This document shows, one piece after another, positions 1 through 15,267 of a stretch of DNA of 58,031 nt; position 1 is the stretch's first letter; every line of letters starts with the position of its first letter. The translations under genes were made by a program, and so were the position numbers. The notes under the pieces are model-generated. The model had not been told where the DNA came from. It saw only the letters and a program-made list of their open reading frames with translations, and ran no database searches. Origin of the DNA: Purshia tridentata (lineage: Eukaryota > Streptophyta > Magnoliopsida > Rosales > Rosaceae); NCBI GenBank assembly GCA_003254885.1, contig QANT01002402.1:1-58031 (forward strand), read 5' to 3'.

Positions 1-105
1 GATCCGATCCGATTTTGTGGATATCCAAACTTGTGAATATCCGAATTTATGAATCGGATATGGATAATGATTTATGGATCGGATAACCGATCCGTGTGCA
101 CCCTA
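1..105. mobile_element. terminal part of a hAT-like element, cut by window edge
   Basis: The stretch is filled with short GGATAT/GGATCGG/CGATCC words in both orientations and ends in GTGCACCCTA at about 105. Read from the other strand the end is TAGGGTGCACACGG followed by direct and inverted GGATCGG words. A TAGGG(T)G terminus with many short subterminal repeats is typical of plant hAT-type ends. Only one end is inside the window, so no target duplication can be tested. Confidence 0.45.
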
Positions 106-786
106 TTGCTTAACGGATTTTGAGCATCGACAGTTCCAATTGGTGTGGGGCCATGACCTTTCCTAATAATGCGATAACAGTTTTTTAGTAGAAGACTAGT
201 CTTCTATGGTGGATTGTGCACTCTCTTAAGTTAATGCCAAGAAGCTTCTTAGTGGAGGATTTTGTCATGGGTAAGAAGACAGCTGTCTTCTACGGACCCT
301 TTGAGCATTGGTGAGAAGCTTGTCATGATCAAGTCCCCTTTGACTTTTGACAAGGCATAGTCAAATAACAAGCCATGGCATAAAATTGGTGAGAGAAAGC
401 TGTGTCCTCCATTATTGAGTCATTGCCTAACCTATGGCTCCCAAGAAAATCAAAGTTCTTTTCCTTTCCTGGCTGAACTACTGAATTGGTAAGATGGCAA
501 TTGGCAAACCATAAAAGATCTTCAACATCAGTTTGTCCCAAAATTGTTTTCTATTTTACTTTCTAATGCGTTCCTTGATCAGCATGCATTTCATTGCATT
601 GATCGCTGTTGATAATGATGTTCTTGAAGATGGAGCTAATCTTTGCAGTTTTGACATTGGCTTGCTTAGAATCTTTCGTCTTGCCTGATTCTCAAGGTGC
701 AATTTTGTGGTCATGTGACATTTAATTAGTTCAACTGGGATATTCTCTGCACAACGATTTCAATTTTCTTTACTCATCATCGTTAA
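106..786. other. intergenic, nothing recognised
   Basis: AT-rich sequence without a convincing reading frame. A 70-codon frame on the minus strand (329-541) has no recognisable motif and is probably chance. Confidence 0.5.
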
Positions 787-1160
787 CTAGACTAGAACCA
801 GAAGATGGTCTGGTTTCTCTGAAGTTTGGGAACTGAGAAGGAGAGTGAGATGGGAATCAAAATGAGTATGTTAATTGGAATGTTTGATTTTGATTCCAAT
901 TCCTACTCATTTTGTCCGGCTTATTTTCTATTCCTTCTCATTTCGGTTCTTCTCTCTCTCTCTCCACCACAAGATGGCCTTCTTCTCAACCTCATACTCG
1001 ATTTCACTTCTTCAACTGCAACGTGACTCTTAGCTCATTGTTCCTCTTCTGGTTCCTAGTTCAAGTCTTTTCCACTATCAAAATCACTAAAGCCCATCTC
1101 ACTCTCCTTCTCAGTTCCCGAACTTCAGAGAAACCAGACCATCTTCCGGTTCTAGACTAG
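787..1160. repeat. 374-bp inverted-repeat (foldback/MITE-like) element
   Basis: Positions 787-854 and the reverse complement of 1093-1160 match over about 68 bases with roughly three mismatches; both arms contain GAAGATGGTCTGGTTTCTCT. The 238-bp interior contains a block (about 862-915) that is also present outside the element at about 1241-1290. The outer ends are CTAGACTAG-like. No open frame crosses it. A transcript through it would fold into a long hairpin. No target-site duplication is obvious. Confidence 0.8.
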
Positions 1161-1240
1161 TTTTCGATGATGAGTAATGCTATTCGGTAAATACTTTTAT
1201 TGGAATCAGCTTTATTTTCATTATAATTCCTAAGAGTTAA

Positions 1241-1358
1241 TAAGTATGTTAATTGGGATGGATTTTGATTCCAACTCCTACTCATTTTGAATACTTCTCA
1301 TTTCTATTTCTGCTCATTCTGATTCCTTCTCATTCCAATTTCAATTTAGTAAACATGC
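1241..1358. repeat. remnant of a CTCATTC-rich MITE
   Basis: The stretch repeats TTGATTCCAA / CTACTCATTTT / TTCTCATTCC words and finishes with TTTAGTAAACATGC. This resembles the interior and the right end of the MITE at 46627-47300, which ends in AATAAACATGCCA. It is probably a truncated relative of the same family. No matching left terminus is seen. Confidence 0.45.
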
Positions 1359-1505
1359 TCTATTATTATTATACAACAATTGTGACATCCAATGCAATTA
1401 AAATCTTTTAATTCCTCTCTGTCTCTGTCTCTGTCTCACCCTCCCTCTCTCAAGAGTGGGTCTTTCATGGGACATGCTCTATGGGGAATGCTCCATTGAA
1501 GGCTA

Positions 1506-1509
<4 letters not shown>

Positions 1510-1555
<46 letters not shown>
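1510..1555. repeat. (CT)n microsatellite
   Basis: More than 20 consecutive TC dinucleotides, about 150 bases upstream of the first recognisable exon of the receptor kinase gene. It may lie in its promoter, 5' UTR or first intron. Confidence 0.95.
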
Positions 1556-1557
<2 letters not shown>

Positions 1558-1707
1558 GTGTTTTGGTACGGTGGAATATATTCTTATTCGTTTACTTTCT
1601 TTGGTCGACTATTTTTTTCATTGTTTATGTAATATTGTAATGTAGTGGTGCATTTCTGTTGGCACATTCACTTTATTTGATGGTGAACATTGGGGTTTCT
1701 GTTTCAG

Positions 1708-6967
<5,260 letters not shown>

Positions 6968-6984
6968 GGTGCGTTTGGTAAACA

Positions 6985-7320
6985 TTTCGCTCTTATTTCC
7001 AAATTCCATGGTCTATGGCCTCCACAAAATGGGCACTTCACAAGGTGCTGTGGTTTTGCTCCTTTTGCCAAACTCCATCTACTACCCCATTGTTTTCTTG
7101 GGTGTTTTATATGCTGTTGTTACAACCATGAATCCTCTTAGCATTGTAATAGAAATCAAGAAACAGATTGTTGATTGCAAAGCATGTCTTTGCTTCTACT
7201 GCACTTGGAAAAGTTGACGAATGAATTGCAAGCATTGGGTATTCCTGCAATTGGGGTACCAGAAAATCTAATTTCAGATTCAAAGAAAGAAGCTTTTCGG
7301 GTTTTTTATATGCTTATTTA
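6985..7320 (+). pseudogene. 4-coumarate-CoA ligase-like (acyl-activating enzyme) remnant
   Basis: Translation gives LHKMGTSQGAVVLLLLPNS, then a block with YYPIVFLGVLY and VTTMNPLS, and EIKKQIVDCKA. After a frame change near 7190 it gives KVDELQALGIPAIGVPEN. These blocks occur in this order in the N-terminal half of peroxisomal 4CL-like/OPC-8:0 CoA ligase-type enzymes of about 550 residues. Only about 100-110 residues survive; there is no start, no P-loop and no adenylate-forming motifs. Two to three residues are deleted between the LY and VTTMN blocks and at least one frameshift is present. The remnant starts within 20 bases of the receptor kinase stop codon, next to TAGGGTGCGTTTGGTA, which may be an insertion boundary. 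Confidence 0.7.
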
Positions 7321-7540
7321 TAGTCTGTTTTTTAATAAGGTGGTGGAATAATGATAGGGAAAAGAGTGGTGCAGTTGGTGCCTGTTGTACAGTACATTTG
7401 ACCAAAGCTAGCTTCTCTAGTGAACAGAACTATAGCACCAAGTTGCCAATATCCTCATAGGAATAAAAAATGTATGTGAATTCCATCCTTACATTATTTA
7501 GTTACATTGACTGTCACCAAGTTCCAGAATCCCTCACAAT

Positions 7541-7575
<35 letters not shown>

Positions 7576-7979
7576 GTAATAAGTAATAACTGATATGAGT
7601 TTAGTTGCATTGCATTCATGCATTGTGGCAATCACCAGTCACCACAAACCCTCAAGTTCTCGAAAATCCGAATGGAGGTATTAGGAGTGCCAATCTTTCA
7701 CTGTGAATAAACTTGTATAATGCTTTACCTTTAAGATTACAAAATATAATGAGACATCCACAAACATAAAACTCTTTTGGATTTGATATTGCTCCAAACC
7801 ATATGGATATGAATCCAACATTACATATAAGTTGACATTAACTAAATAGTTTTGAATCTGACACTATCTACACAAATTAATCATTCAAACCTGGCTTAGC
7901 TGATAACATTTTCCAGTTAGATATTGGTGTATAGTAAAACTTATGGTTGAATTCTGCTTATAAACAAATACAATATATA
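7321..7979. other. intergenic with (CT)n microsatellite
   Basis: No coding frame is recognised. A (CT)n run lies at about 7543-7571. The rest is AT-rich. Confidence 0.5.
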
Positions 7980-8014
7980 TCAATATAATTTAAATCCAAT
8001 AATGGATAATTCTA

Positions 8015-8442
8015 AACCTTGACAAACAAAGTATTCATCCAATACCTGCAGATTCAGATGTGTGATATAATCACTAATTTGAAGCATATGCTTGTGAAAG
8101 AAATGCTGGGTTGAGAAATGTCTAATTAGAACTGGGATACTAAAAGAAGAGCAATTTAGTAACATAAGTCTGAGAGAGAGAGAGAGAGAGAGATATACAT
8201 ACATATATATATATATATATGTCATACATTTTCTTGATGAGATGTGTAGCTGCTCCATGCCTGGGTACAAACATTCTCTATCAAAAGTCTCAAGACATTC
8301 CATGGGCTCCAACATTTCTGGCAAGCATTCTAATTTAGAGACCAGTGAGATAAAGTCACCCAAGACATTTGAATATGTTTCAACAAGTTTTGCTGGTGAA
8401 AATTTTGACGGCCAAGATGTCAAAGGGCATCTCTCCCAATAG
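8015..8442 (-). other. exon-like open stretch, unrecognised
   Basis: On the minus strand about 65 codons at 8230-8442 read as a well-mixed, helix-prone peptide (for example SPAKLVETYSNVLGDF and CLPEMLEPMECLETFD). The frame then runs into (AT)n and (GA)n repeats at 8171-8221, which look intronic. I do not recognise the family. It could be an exon of a decayed gene or chance; no start or partner exon was found. Confidence 0.2.
8171..8221. repeat. compound (GA)n/(AT)n microsatellite
   Basis: About 11 GA units followed within ten bases by about nine AT units. Confidence 0.9.
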
Positions 8443-8550
8443 AGATATCTAAGGGCATTAGGATGAGACTAAAGACCTTGATCATGATATTACACTTTGC
8501 ACTACTTCTTCCCACCTTCATAAGAGTCATAAAATTTTAGCAGTCTCAGC

Positions 8551-9822
8551 TAGGGGCGGGCACCTCATTCCGTAATACCGTTTCATACCGATTCCATATC
8601 ATTTCGTGTCAAGTTTCATACCGAAAAATGATACCAATTCTTATACCATACCGAAACCATACCGTACCGATCTTAAATGATGTGGGAATGGTTTCACTTT
8701 TTCAATACCGACCAATATCATACCATACCGAACATTAATTAAATTTAAATTTAAATATTTTAATTAACATTTCTATATAAAAACTAAATAAAAATATAGT
8801 ATGGTAACTTGGTATATACTATAATTCATAGTTAATTAATTATTTATAATTTTATATCATATCCAAGGAATGTAATTTCGATTTCGATGGAAAAATAGTT
8901 AATTAATTATTTATAATTTTATATCATATTATAATATTATATATCCTAAAATATTTAAACCCAAAACCTTAATGCTAAACACTATACCCTAATTGGCTAA
9001 TACTATAATTCATAGTATTAACTGTATTATAGTATGGCAAGTTGGTATATACTATATACTATATAGTATACTATAATTCATAATTAATTTATATCAATCC
9101 TAATATTATGATATGGTATAATATTAATAAATGGTACATACTATACCCCATACCCTATACCCAAAGGTTTAGGAAATTAAGATATAGAATAAAACATATA
9201 CTATAATATCTCATACCGTATACTAATTAAAACACATGTAATAAAAATAAAAAACTTCAAACCCCAAAGTCCAAACTCGAATTCAAACCTCAAAATACCT
9301 TGAACCTTAAACTCCAAAGTCCAAACCCCAAACCAATTCTGAAAAATACCCTAAATCTTGAACTCCAAAGTCCCAAACCCCAAAATACTCTAAGCCATTA
9401 ACTCCATAGTCCCAAATCCCAAACCAAACCATTTAGGCATTCTATTTTTGTGTTTTGTTGCAGTCTATTATGAATTTATTAGAATTTGGGCATTCTTTTT
9501 GTTAAGTTTGAATTAGAATTTTATATGAACTTCCATTTTAGATGTTAAATGTTGTTTTGGGCTTTTGGCTAAAAAAAGCAGGTGGTTAAATGTTGTTTTA
9601 ATTGAAAAAACATGTTGAATGTTTTGGTTTGGGCAAAAAAAATAAATAACAGTTTAAAAGATTGACATCATGCCATACCATACCGTTTCATACTGAATCT
9701 GTAAAATATCGGTATGATATGGATTCATTTTTTAAAATATCCATACCATACCATTTAAAAATTTCTGGTATGGGATAGGTATGAGGTTCATATCGTTCCA
9801 TACCATACCATGCCCACCCCTA
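8551..9822. mobile_element. hAT-like non-autonomous element with CATACC subterminal repeats
   Basis: The left end is TAGGGGCGGGCA and the right end read on the other strand is TAGGGGTGGGCA (11 of 12 match), the classical plant hAT-type terminus. Inside both ends are dense CATACCATACCG-type words (8570-8735 and 9670-9810), as expected for transposase-binding subterminal repeats. The middle is AT-rich and holds a run of AAACTCCAAAGTCCAAACC variants (about 9250-9430). No transposase frame is present. An 8-bp target duplication is not evident (flanks GTCTCAGC and TTTGTACC differ). Confidence 0.7.
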
Positions 9823-10436
9823 TTTGTACCACTATAGTGGGTGTGTTGAGCAAACTGAAAATTTTTAACAAATGAAAAACAGATCAACTGCCTAGTCCAG
9901 AAGGAAAAAAAGACAATAGAAAAACAGATAAACTGAGTTTCATAAAAAAAAAAAAAAAAAAGGCATCGTTTTGTGTTGAAAGTCCAACGCGTCCAAGGCG
10001 GTTCTCATTTGTCAACCTACCAATAACAGAAACAGTCACGACTCACGATTAAATTGCTGAAAACATTTATGTATTTACGACAAACACCAGGAAGCTTTGT
10101 TTGTAAATGAACGCGAATAGGGGTAATTTGGAAATTTGCTATGCTCCAGATTTAACGGATTATTTCATTATTTACCCTTCCAAAAGCGAAAGGTCCAAAG
10201 TCCAACCCAAGTCAAAGACAAGTCCAACAATTGAAACGACGAGGTTTTCGGGTAAAGGGACATGGGACACGTCGGTCATTTGAAAAAAACCGCCTCAGAA
10301 AACCGGAATCCTAAACGGTGGCAAAGACACTGTTCCCACATTAATCGCTTTCTCATCTTGCAGTTAAAAAGGTGCGCTCGCTCATAGACAAACCGAAACC
10401 CAAACCAACCAACGAACAAACCAACAATCCCCCACT
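9823..10436 (+). promoter_or_regulatory. upstream region of the MYB gene
   Basis: 614 bases between the hAT-like element and the MYB start codon. It has a poly-A run at about 9944-9961 and becomes less AT-rich towards the gene. No clean TATA box is seen. Nothing else is identified. Confidence 0.4.
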
Positions 10437-12729
10437 ATGACAGTCCCAAACGACGCCGTTTGCAAAGAAGGCGACGACAGCAACCGCCCTCCTGGCAACT
10501 CCGAACTCGCCCGCGGCGGTGCCAAGACCGAGTTGCTGGGACTCGGCGAAGGGGTCGACGGAGATGGCGATGCGGCGGTGACGAGCGGCGCTAGAGTAAA
10601 GGGACCGTGGTCGCCGGAGGAGGACGCGGTGCTGAGTGGGCTAGTGAGCAAGTTCGGAGCGCGGAATTGGAGCATGATCGCCCGAGGAATTCCCGGACGG
10701 TCCGGGAAGTCGTGCCGGCTCCGGTGGTGTAATCAGCTCGACCCTTGCGTCAAGCGCAAGCCCTTCTCTGGTAAGCACCATTATTAATTGCTTTGTATTT
10801 TGATTTTGAATTAGTTGTGCCTGTGTTGTTTGTGGGTTTAGTTGGAATTGTCGCTGGTTTTCATTAAGGAATGAGGATTGTTAATCAAGTGGAATCATAT
10901 CTTGTGTATACACAGAGTTGGCTATGCTTAGCAAATTTGAACTCTTATTTTGGAATGGTTGGGAAGTGTTTATCTTATCAGTGTGTGGTTTCGAACATCA
11001 TGATTTTTAAACAGCTTGTTAGAATTTTATGGTTGTAAGTAGCACAGAAAGGGAGAGGGAATTGATGGTGTTCTTGTTTATTTTCATAATTTTGTTTTAA
11101 TAGTGATATATCTGTTGGTAATTATGTGTGTGTGTGTGGGGATCTCTTAATTGTGCATTATTTACATGTAGGCAGAAAGAACTGCATGGCATATGGACAC
11201 TGTTTAAGGAATGGATGTGACAGTTTTTTCTAGTTTCTAATATATGTTGGAAAGTTTAGAATGATCTGTTATGTCATGATAAACCAGGTTGAAGTTGTGG
11301 TATCAATTTTGTAGTATATACTATGGCTTGTGTGAATTTTTGGGTATGCATAACTTCATATTTATTTGGGGTATGCATCTGTTTATCTAGCCCCCAGGGA
11401 ACATTGGAGAAGGAAGGAAATGTATGTGGATTCAACTCAAATTTCGATGTTTGGTAGTAGCTTTAAGAATTAAGATTTAGTATCATAATGTCAGTTCTAC
11501 ATGATTGAGGTTCTGTATTAATTCTTCCATCTTCTTACTTTTCTTCTCATGATAATGTCTTTCTCCCTCTTCTCTTTTGTACCTGCAGATTTTGTGATCT
11601 TGTCCTTACATAATTTTCTTTTGTTGCCATTACCTTAAGAGAAAGAGGCTAAATGAATCTGATACTGGCATGCTCTTCCATGCACTGCTGCATATATATT
11701 TCCTTTTTCTGAGTTCTTTTTAGTGCCACTTAAATTACTGCAGATGAAGAAGATCATCTTATAGTTACAGCCCATGCTATCCATGGGAACAAATGGGCAG
11801 CAATTGCAAGGCTCCTTCCAGGTAGAACAGATAATGCAATCAAGAATCACTGGAATTCTACACTAAAGCGCAGGTGTCTGGATCTAGGAAGTTTTAAGTC
11901 GGAACCTGGCGAAATGATGGATGATGGCAGCCTCAACAGAACGAAGGCATCCTCGGAAGAAACCCTGTCAATTGGTAATATCAGTTCATTCAAGACTCAT
12001 GGAGGAAGAGAGGTCTTGATGGACAATAGACTGAACCTGTTAGACGAAAGAGGTCAAACAAAAGAGGGTTGCGGTGTTGCTGAATCAGAAGACCATCATA
12101 CTCTTCTTGCTGAATCAATTGACCATCCTACTCTCTTTGCGGAATCAAAAGACCAGTCCACCCTTTGTCGTCCAGTGGCACGTGTTAGTGCTTTCAGAGT
12201 TTACAACCCTCTAAACAGTGCTGCAAATTCCTCTGTAGTCTCAACAGTCCCAAGACATGGCCCTTTGGTCCAAACTTCTAAACTAGATTTTGGCTTCTGC
12301 AATTTCCTTGAAGATGCTTGTAATGAGCCTACGGTTCCTCTGCTTTGTGGCCATGGTTGCTGTGATCCAGGTGAAGGACATTCGCACAGCTCATTGTTGG
12401 GGCCTGAGTTTATTGAGTATGAGGAGCCTTCCTCTTTCTCTAGCCATGAATTAATCTCCATTGCTACAGATTTAAACAATATTGCGTGGATTAAGAGTGG
12501 CCTTAAGAACAGTGAGACCAGAATATCAGAGAACGCAGCAAGCCAGAGAGTCTATCAAGGAGCTGCGACTACCTCACAAATGGGATTATCAGAAACGAAC
12601 ATGATGAATGACCATATGCGCTTTGAGGAGGGACGGAACAAGTTGATGGGAATGGTGACAGAAGTGCTAACAAACCAGATGCCTAAACAAAATTTTGCAA
12701 TGCCAACTGAAGTTGAGGGATTGAGCTAG
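10437..12729 (+). CDS. R2R3-MYB transcription factor (MYB109/MYB25/MYB1 type)
   Basis: Nuclear DNA-binding transcription factor. Exons 10437-10770 and 11744-12729, joined in phase 1 (CCC TTC TCT G|AT GAA GAA), give 439 residues. R2 starts about residue 56: [35 protein letters not shown], with Trp58, Trp78 and Trp97. R3 follows: [40 protein letters not shown], with the usual replacement of the first Trp by Phe. The intron falls exactly between R2 and R3. The R2/R3 sequence matches the Arabidopsis MYB109/MYB25/MYB1 group rather than MYB44-type proteins. The start codon is the first ATG and is followed by an acidic, Gly-rich leader of about 50 residues. The C-terminal region is low in recognisable motifs and holds a short repeat ([12 protein letters not shown] / [12 protein letters not shown]). 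The DUF620 gene downstream is a neighbour also seen near MYB109 in Arabidopsis, from memory. The exact target genes are not known from sequence. Confidence 0.93.
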
Positions 12730-13369
12730 AACTCGTGGCTGGTTATTCCTTGGTTTTTAATTGTGCAATGAGAATATATAGGGACGATATATTTGGAGGC
12801 TTTTTTTTTTTTAAAGAAAAATAGCTATGTCATTTAAGAGGCCTTTTTTGGGCATAGTATCATATATCAAGATATAAATGTAGGATCTACCCCCTTAAGA
12901 GGTTGGCCACTTTTTAATGCTCTTTCTTTTTCTTTTTCTTTTTTTCCTGAAAAGTGCTGAGTTACCAAAAAAAAACTCCTTAATATTTTTGTGAAAATTG
13001 AAACGAGACTCGTTAATGAACTTTCAATTGTGTGATCGAGACTCGAGAGCCATAGCCTAATAAGGGAACACAGCTATCTCAAACCTGACTTCCTATATAT
13101 ATTGAAAAAATCAAACCCTAACTTGAAACACTAAATTAATTATGGAGCTGTAAATTAAAGAAAATTAAAACTTCGTTAGTTAAACTTACTAAAACTTAAG
13201 AATCAGGCTTCCTAAAAAATCAACTGCCATGCAGCTGAAAGATTCGGGTAATTAATCATCACAATCAGTTAACGATTCTAACAGAATCATCATTATTAAT
13301 CAAAGGATTTGAAAGATTGTATAATATATTGTAATCTCTGTAGATCGAACTCTTTCCATCATAATTGTG
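12730..13369. other. intergenic between MYB and the small unknown gene
   Basis: Contains the MYB 3' UTR (T-rich, about 12730-12960) and AT-rich spacer. No other gene is seen. Confidence 0.5.
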
Positions 13370-13446
13370 TATATATATATATATATGAGACTGAGTTCTG
13401 TCGTCTCTATGCTCTGCCTCCTTAATTAGCTTCTTCTTCTTCTTCA
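13370..13446 (+). promoter_or_regulatory. TATA box and pyrimidine patch before 13450 frame
   Basis: A long TATATA run at 13370-13386 is followed about 45 bases later by a CTTCTTCTTCTTC patch that ends at the start codon. TATA plus Y-patch is a common plant core promoter arrangement and supports transcription of the next frame. Confidence 0.5.
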
Positions 13447-13449
13447 GTG

Positions 13450-13866
13450 ATGGATGGTGGTAGCGGCGATTCATCAAAACCCTCCCATGATTACCTCCAA
13501 TTCTTGAAGTCAGATCCTCGATTCCATGCTCGGCTATGGCTACCAAAAGATGTAGGAGACAATAATAACATTAACGTTCAAGGAGGACATATTAGCAATA
13601 ATAATAATCTGGTCTTGGAGGCCCTTGCCAGGAAAAGAAGCTCGATGTTTGTTCGTGAATTTGATTTTTACAAGGACTATAAGGAAAACTCTAAGTCAGA
13701 GGGATCGAAAGTGCTTTGCATGCAAGAGACAACAACTCCACGAGAGAGAAAGTGCCCATGCATCGATCATAAGACGATTAAACGTTGTAAGAGGTATGGG
13801 GATATAACGGGACAAAAAAAAAGTTACGGGCTGGCCCAATTTACGACCCATCCAAAATGGGCCTAG
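13450..13866 (+). CDS. small hypothetical protein, about 138 residues
   Basis: I do not recognise this protein. The first ATG lies immediately after a CTTCTTC patch and about 65 bases after a strong TATA run. The product begins MDGGSGDSSKPSHDYLQFLK and is polar, with an Asn-rich stretch (residues about 36-57), then a basic Lys/Arg-rich second half with Cys residues (CPCIDHKTIKRCKR). There is no signal peptide or membrane segment. The last 15 codons come from a GGCCCA/TGGGCC-rich stretch that looks non-genic, so the native end may be lost or a splice donor (AGAG|GTATGG at about 13792) may be used. It may be the first exon of a larger or decayed gene. Confidence 0.4.
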   Translation: MDGGSGDSSKPSHDYLQFLKSDPRFHARLWLPKDVGDNNNINVQGGHISNNNNLVLEALARKRSSMFVREFDFYKDYKENSKSEGSKVLCMQETTTPRERKCPCIDHKTIKRCKRYGDITGQKKSYGLAQFTTHPKWA

Positions 13867-14852
13867 CAGTTTGGCACATGGCTTGTTCGGCCCCGTTTTT
13901 GTGGGTCAGTAGAGTCACCTTATAATGTACATGTTGATTGTTCACATTTGATTTTAGCACTCGTGGAATGATTAACATTTGATCATTAACTTAATTCTTC
14001 TTCTAACATGATGACATCATTACTTACTTAACTAACAAGACAGTAATAATAATAATTAATAATATATGGGTTGTTGGAAAAAAAAAAATAGGTATTAATA
14101 AAAAAGAGTTGTTACTTACTACCACTGTTTCTTTGTCGGTGACCATATTTATTTTTTACTAAAAACGTAATTTAGGATTTTGCCAAACATGAGGTAAAAT
14201 AAAAGGAGCAACTAGTCTTGCCCTGAATGATCATTCGTAATGATGGAACAGCTGTTGGTGTATCCGGTGCCCACCTCTGTTTTTTATTTAATTAACTCAC
14301 CTTCTAAAACATATTACATGAAAAAGTCAAAAATACCCTTATAATAACTTCTTTTTCTAGTCAAAAAAACATGGACAGCCGGACAGGCTTGACTTTCCAC
14401 AAGTAAAAGTGGACTGGGGTCTTCAGAGTTCCGAAAAAATAAGACTGGGGTCTTCATGTCAGTTACGCAATTGAAAGTGAAACAGAAGTGGATAAAAAAA
14501 GCAAGCGAGCAGTGAAGAAGACAAAGCTACATCCGCTTTTGAGTTTTTGACAGCAAGAGAAGTGGAAAAAAGAACAGTTTTTTAAGGTCACTTCAATCAC
14601 TTCCTTCAAAACCTCATCCTTTCCTTTGTTCATTAATCATTATGACTCCAAAGATATTTTCTTTTAAAACAAACACTAATGTCGCTCCTAACTCGTTTAA
14701 CAGTGAGCACTAATCAAGTCCTTGTTACATGCCATTTTGAGTTAATGTGGCAAATGGCATGTGATTTGTGTGCAATGGAGAACATGACACACCATAAAAG
14801 CAAAGTACGGCCACAATTTAAGCTTAACATGTTTCTCCTGCCAACTGCAACA
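13867..14852. other. intergenic, nothing recognised
   Basis: AT-rich spacer without a supported gene. Confidence 0.5.
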
Positions 14853-14918
14853 TTTTAGTGTGTTGTATTTTCCATTAGTCTATAAAGAGATCTTAAGAAT
14901 CAGAGTCTATAAAATGAT

Positions 14919-14952
<34 letters not shown>

Positions 14953-15100
14953 CACCTACTGCGCCACAACACAAGTACCCAGTAATTTTAGTGTGTTGTA
15001 TTTTCCATTAGTCTATAAAAAGATCTTAAGAATCAGAGTCTATAAAATGATAGAGAGAGAGAGAGAGAGAGAGATCACCTACTGCGCCACAACACAAGTA
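14853..15100. repeat. tandem duplication of about 115-133 bp, each with a (GA)n tract
   Basis: Unit 1 (14853-14985) and unit 2 (14986-15100) both begin TTTTAGTGTGTTGTATTTTC, contain AGAATCAGAGTCTATAAAAT and a (GA)n run, and end with CCTACTGCGCCACAACACAA. Outside the GA run they differ by very few bases, so the duplication is recent. Each copy has its own TCTATAAAAT TATA-like box (about 14905 and 15038). The array ends about 167 bases before the RING-CH start codon, so it is probably a duplicated core promoter/5' UTR. Confidence 0.9.
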
Positions 15101-15267
15101 AACAGTTGCTCAAAATCTAAGAAAAAGCACCCTACTTGTGTTGTTGTGCAGAGCTGTGCTTACCAAGGTTGAAAGAAGTCACAGAGGGCTTCTTCAACCT
15201 TTGTGGGCATTCATGATCTCAGCCTCACCGAGCCATTACATGAAGATTCCCTCTCTGTGTCTTGGAA

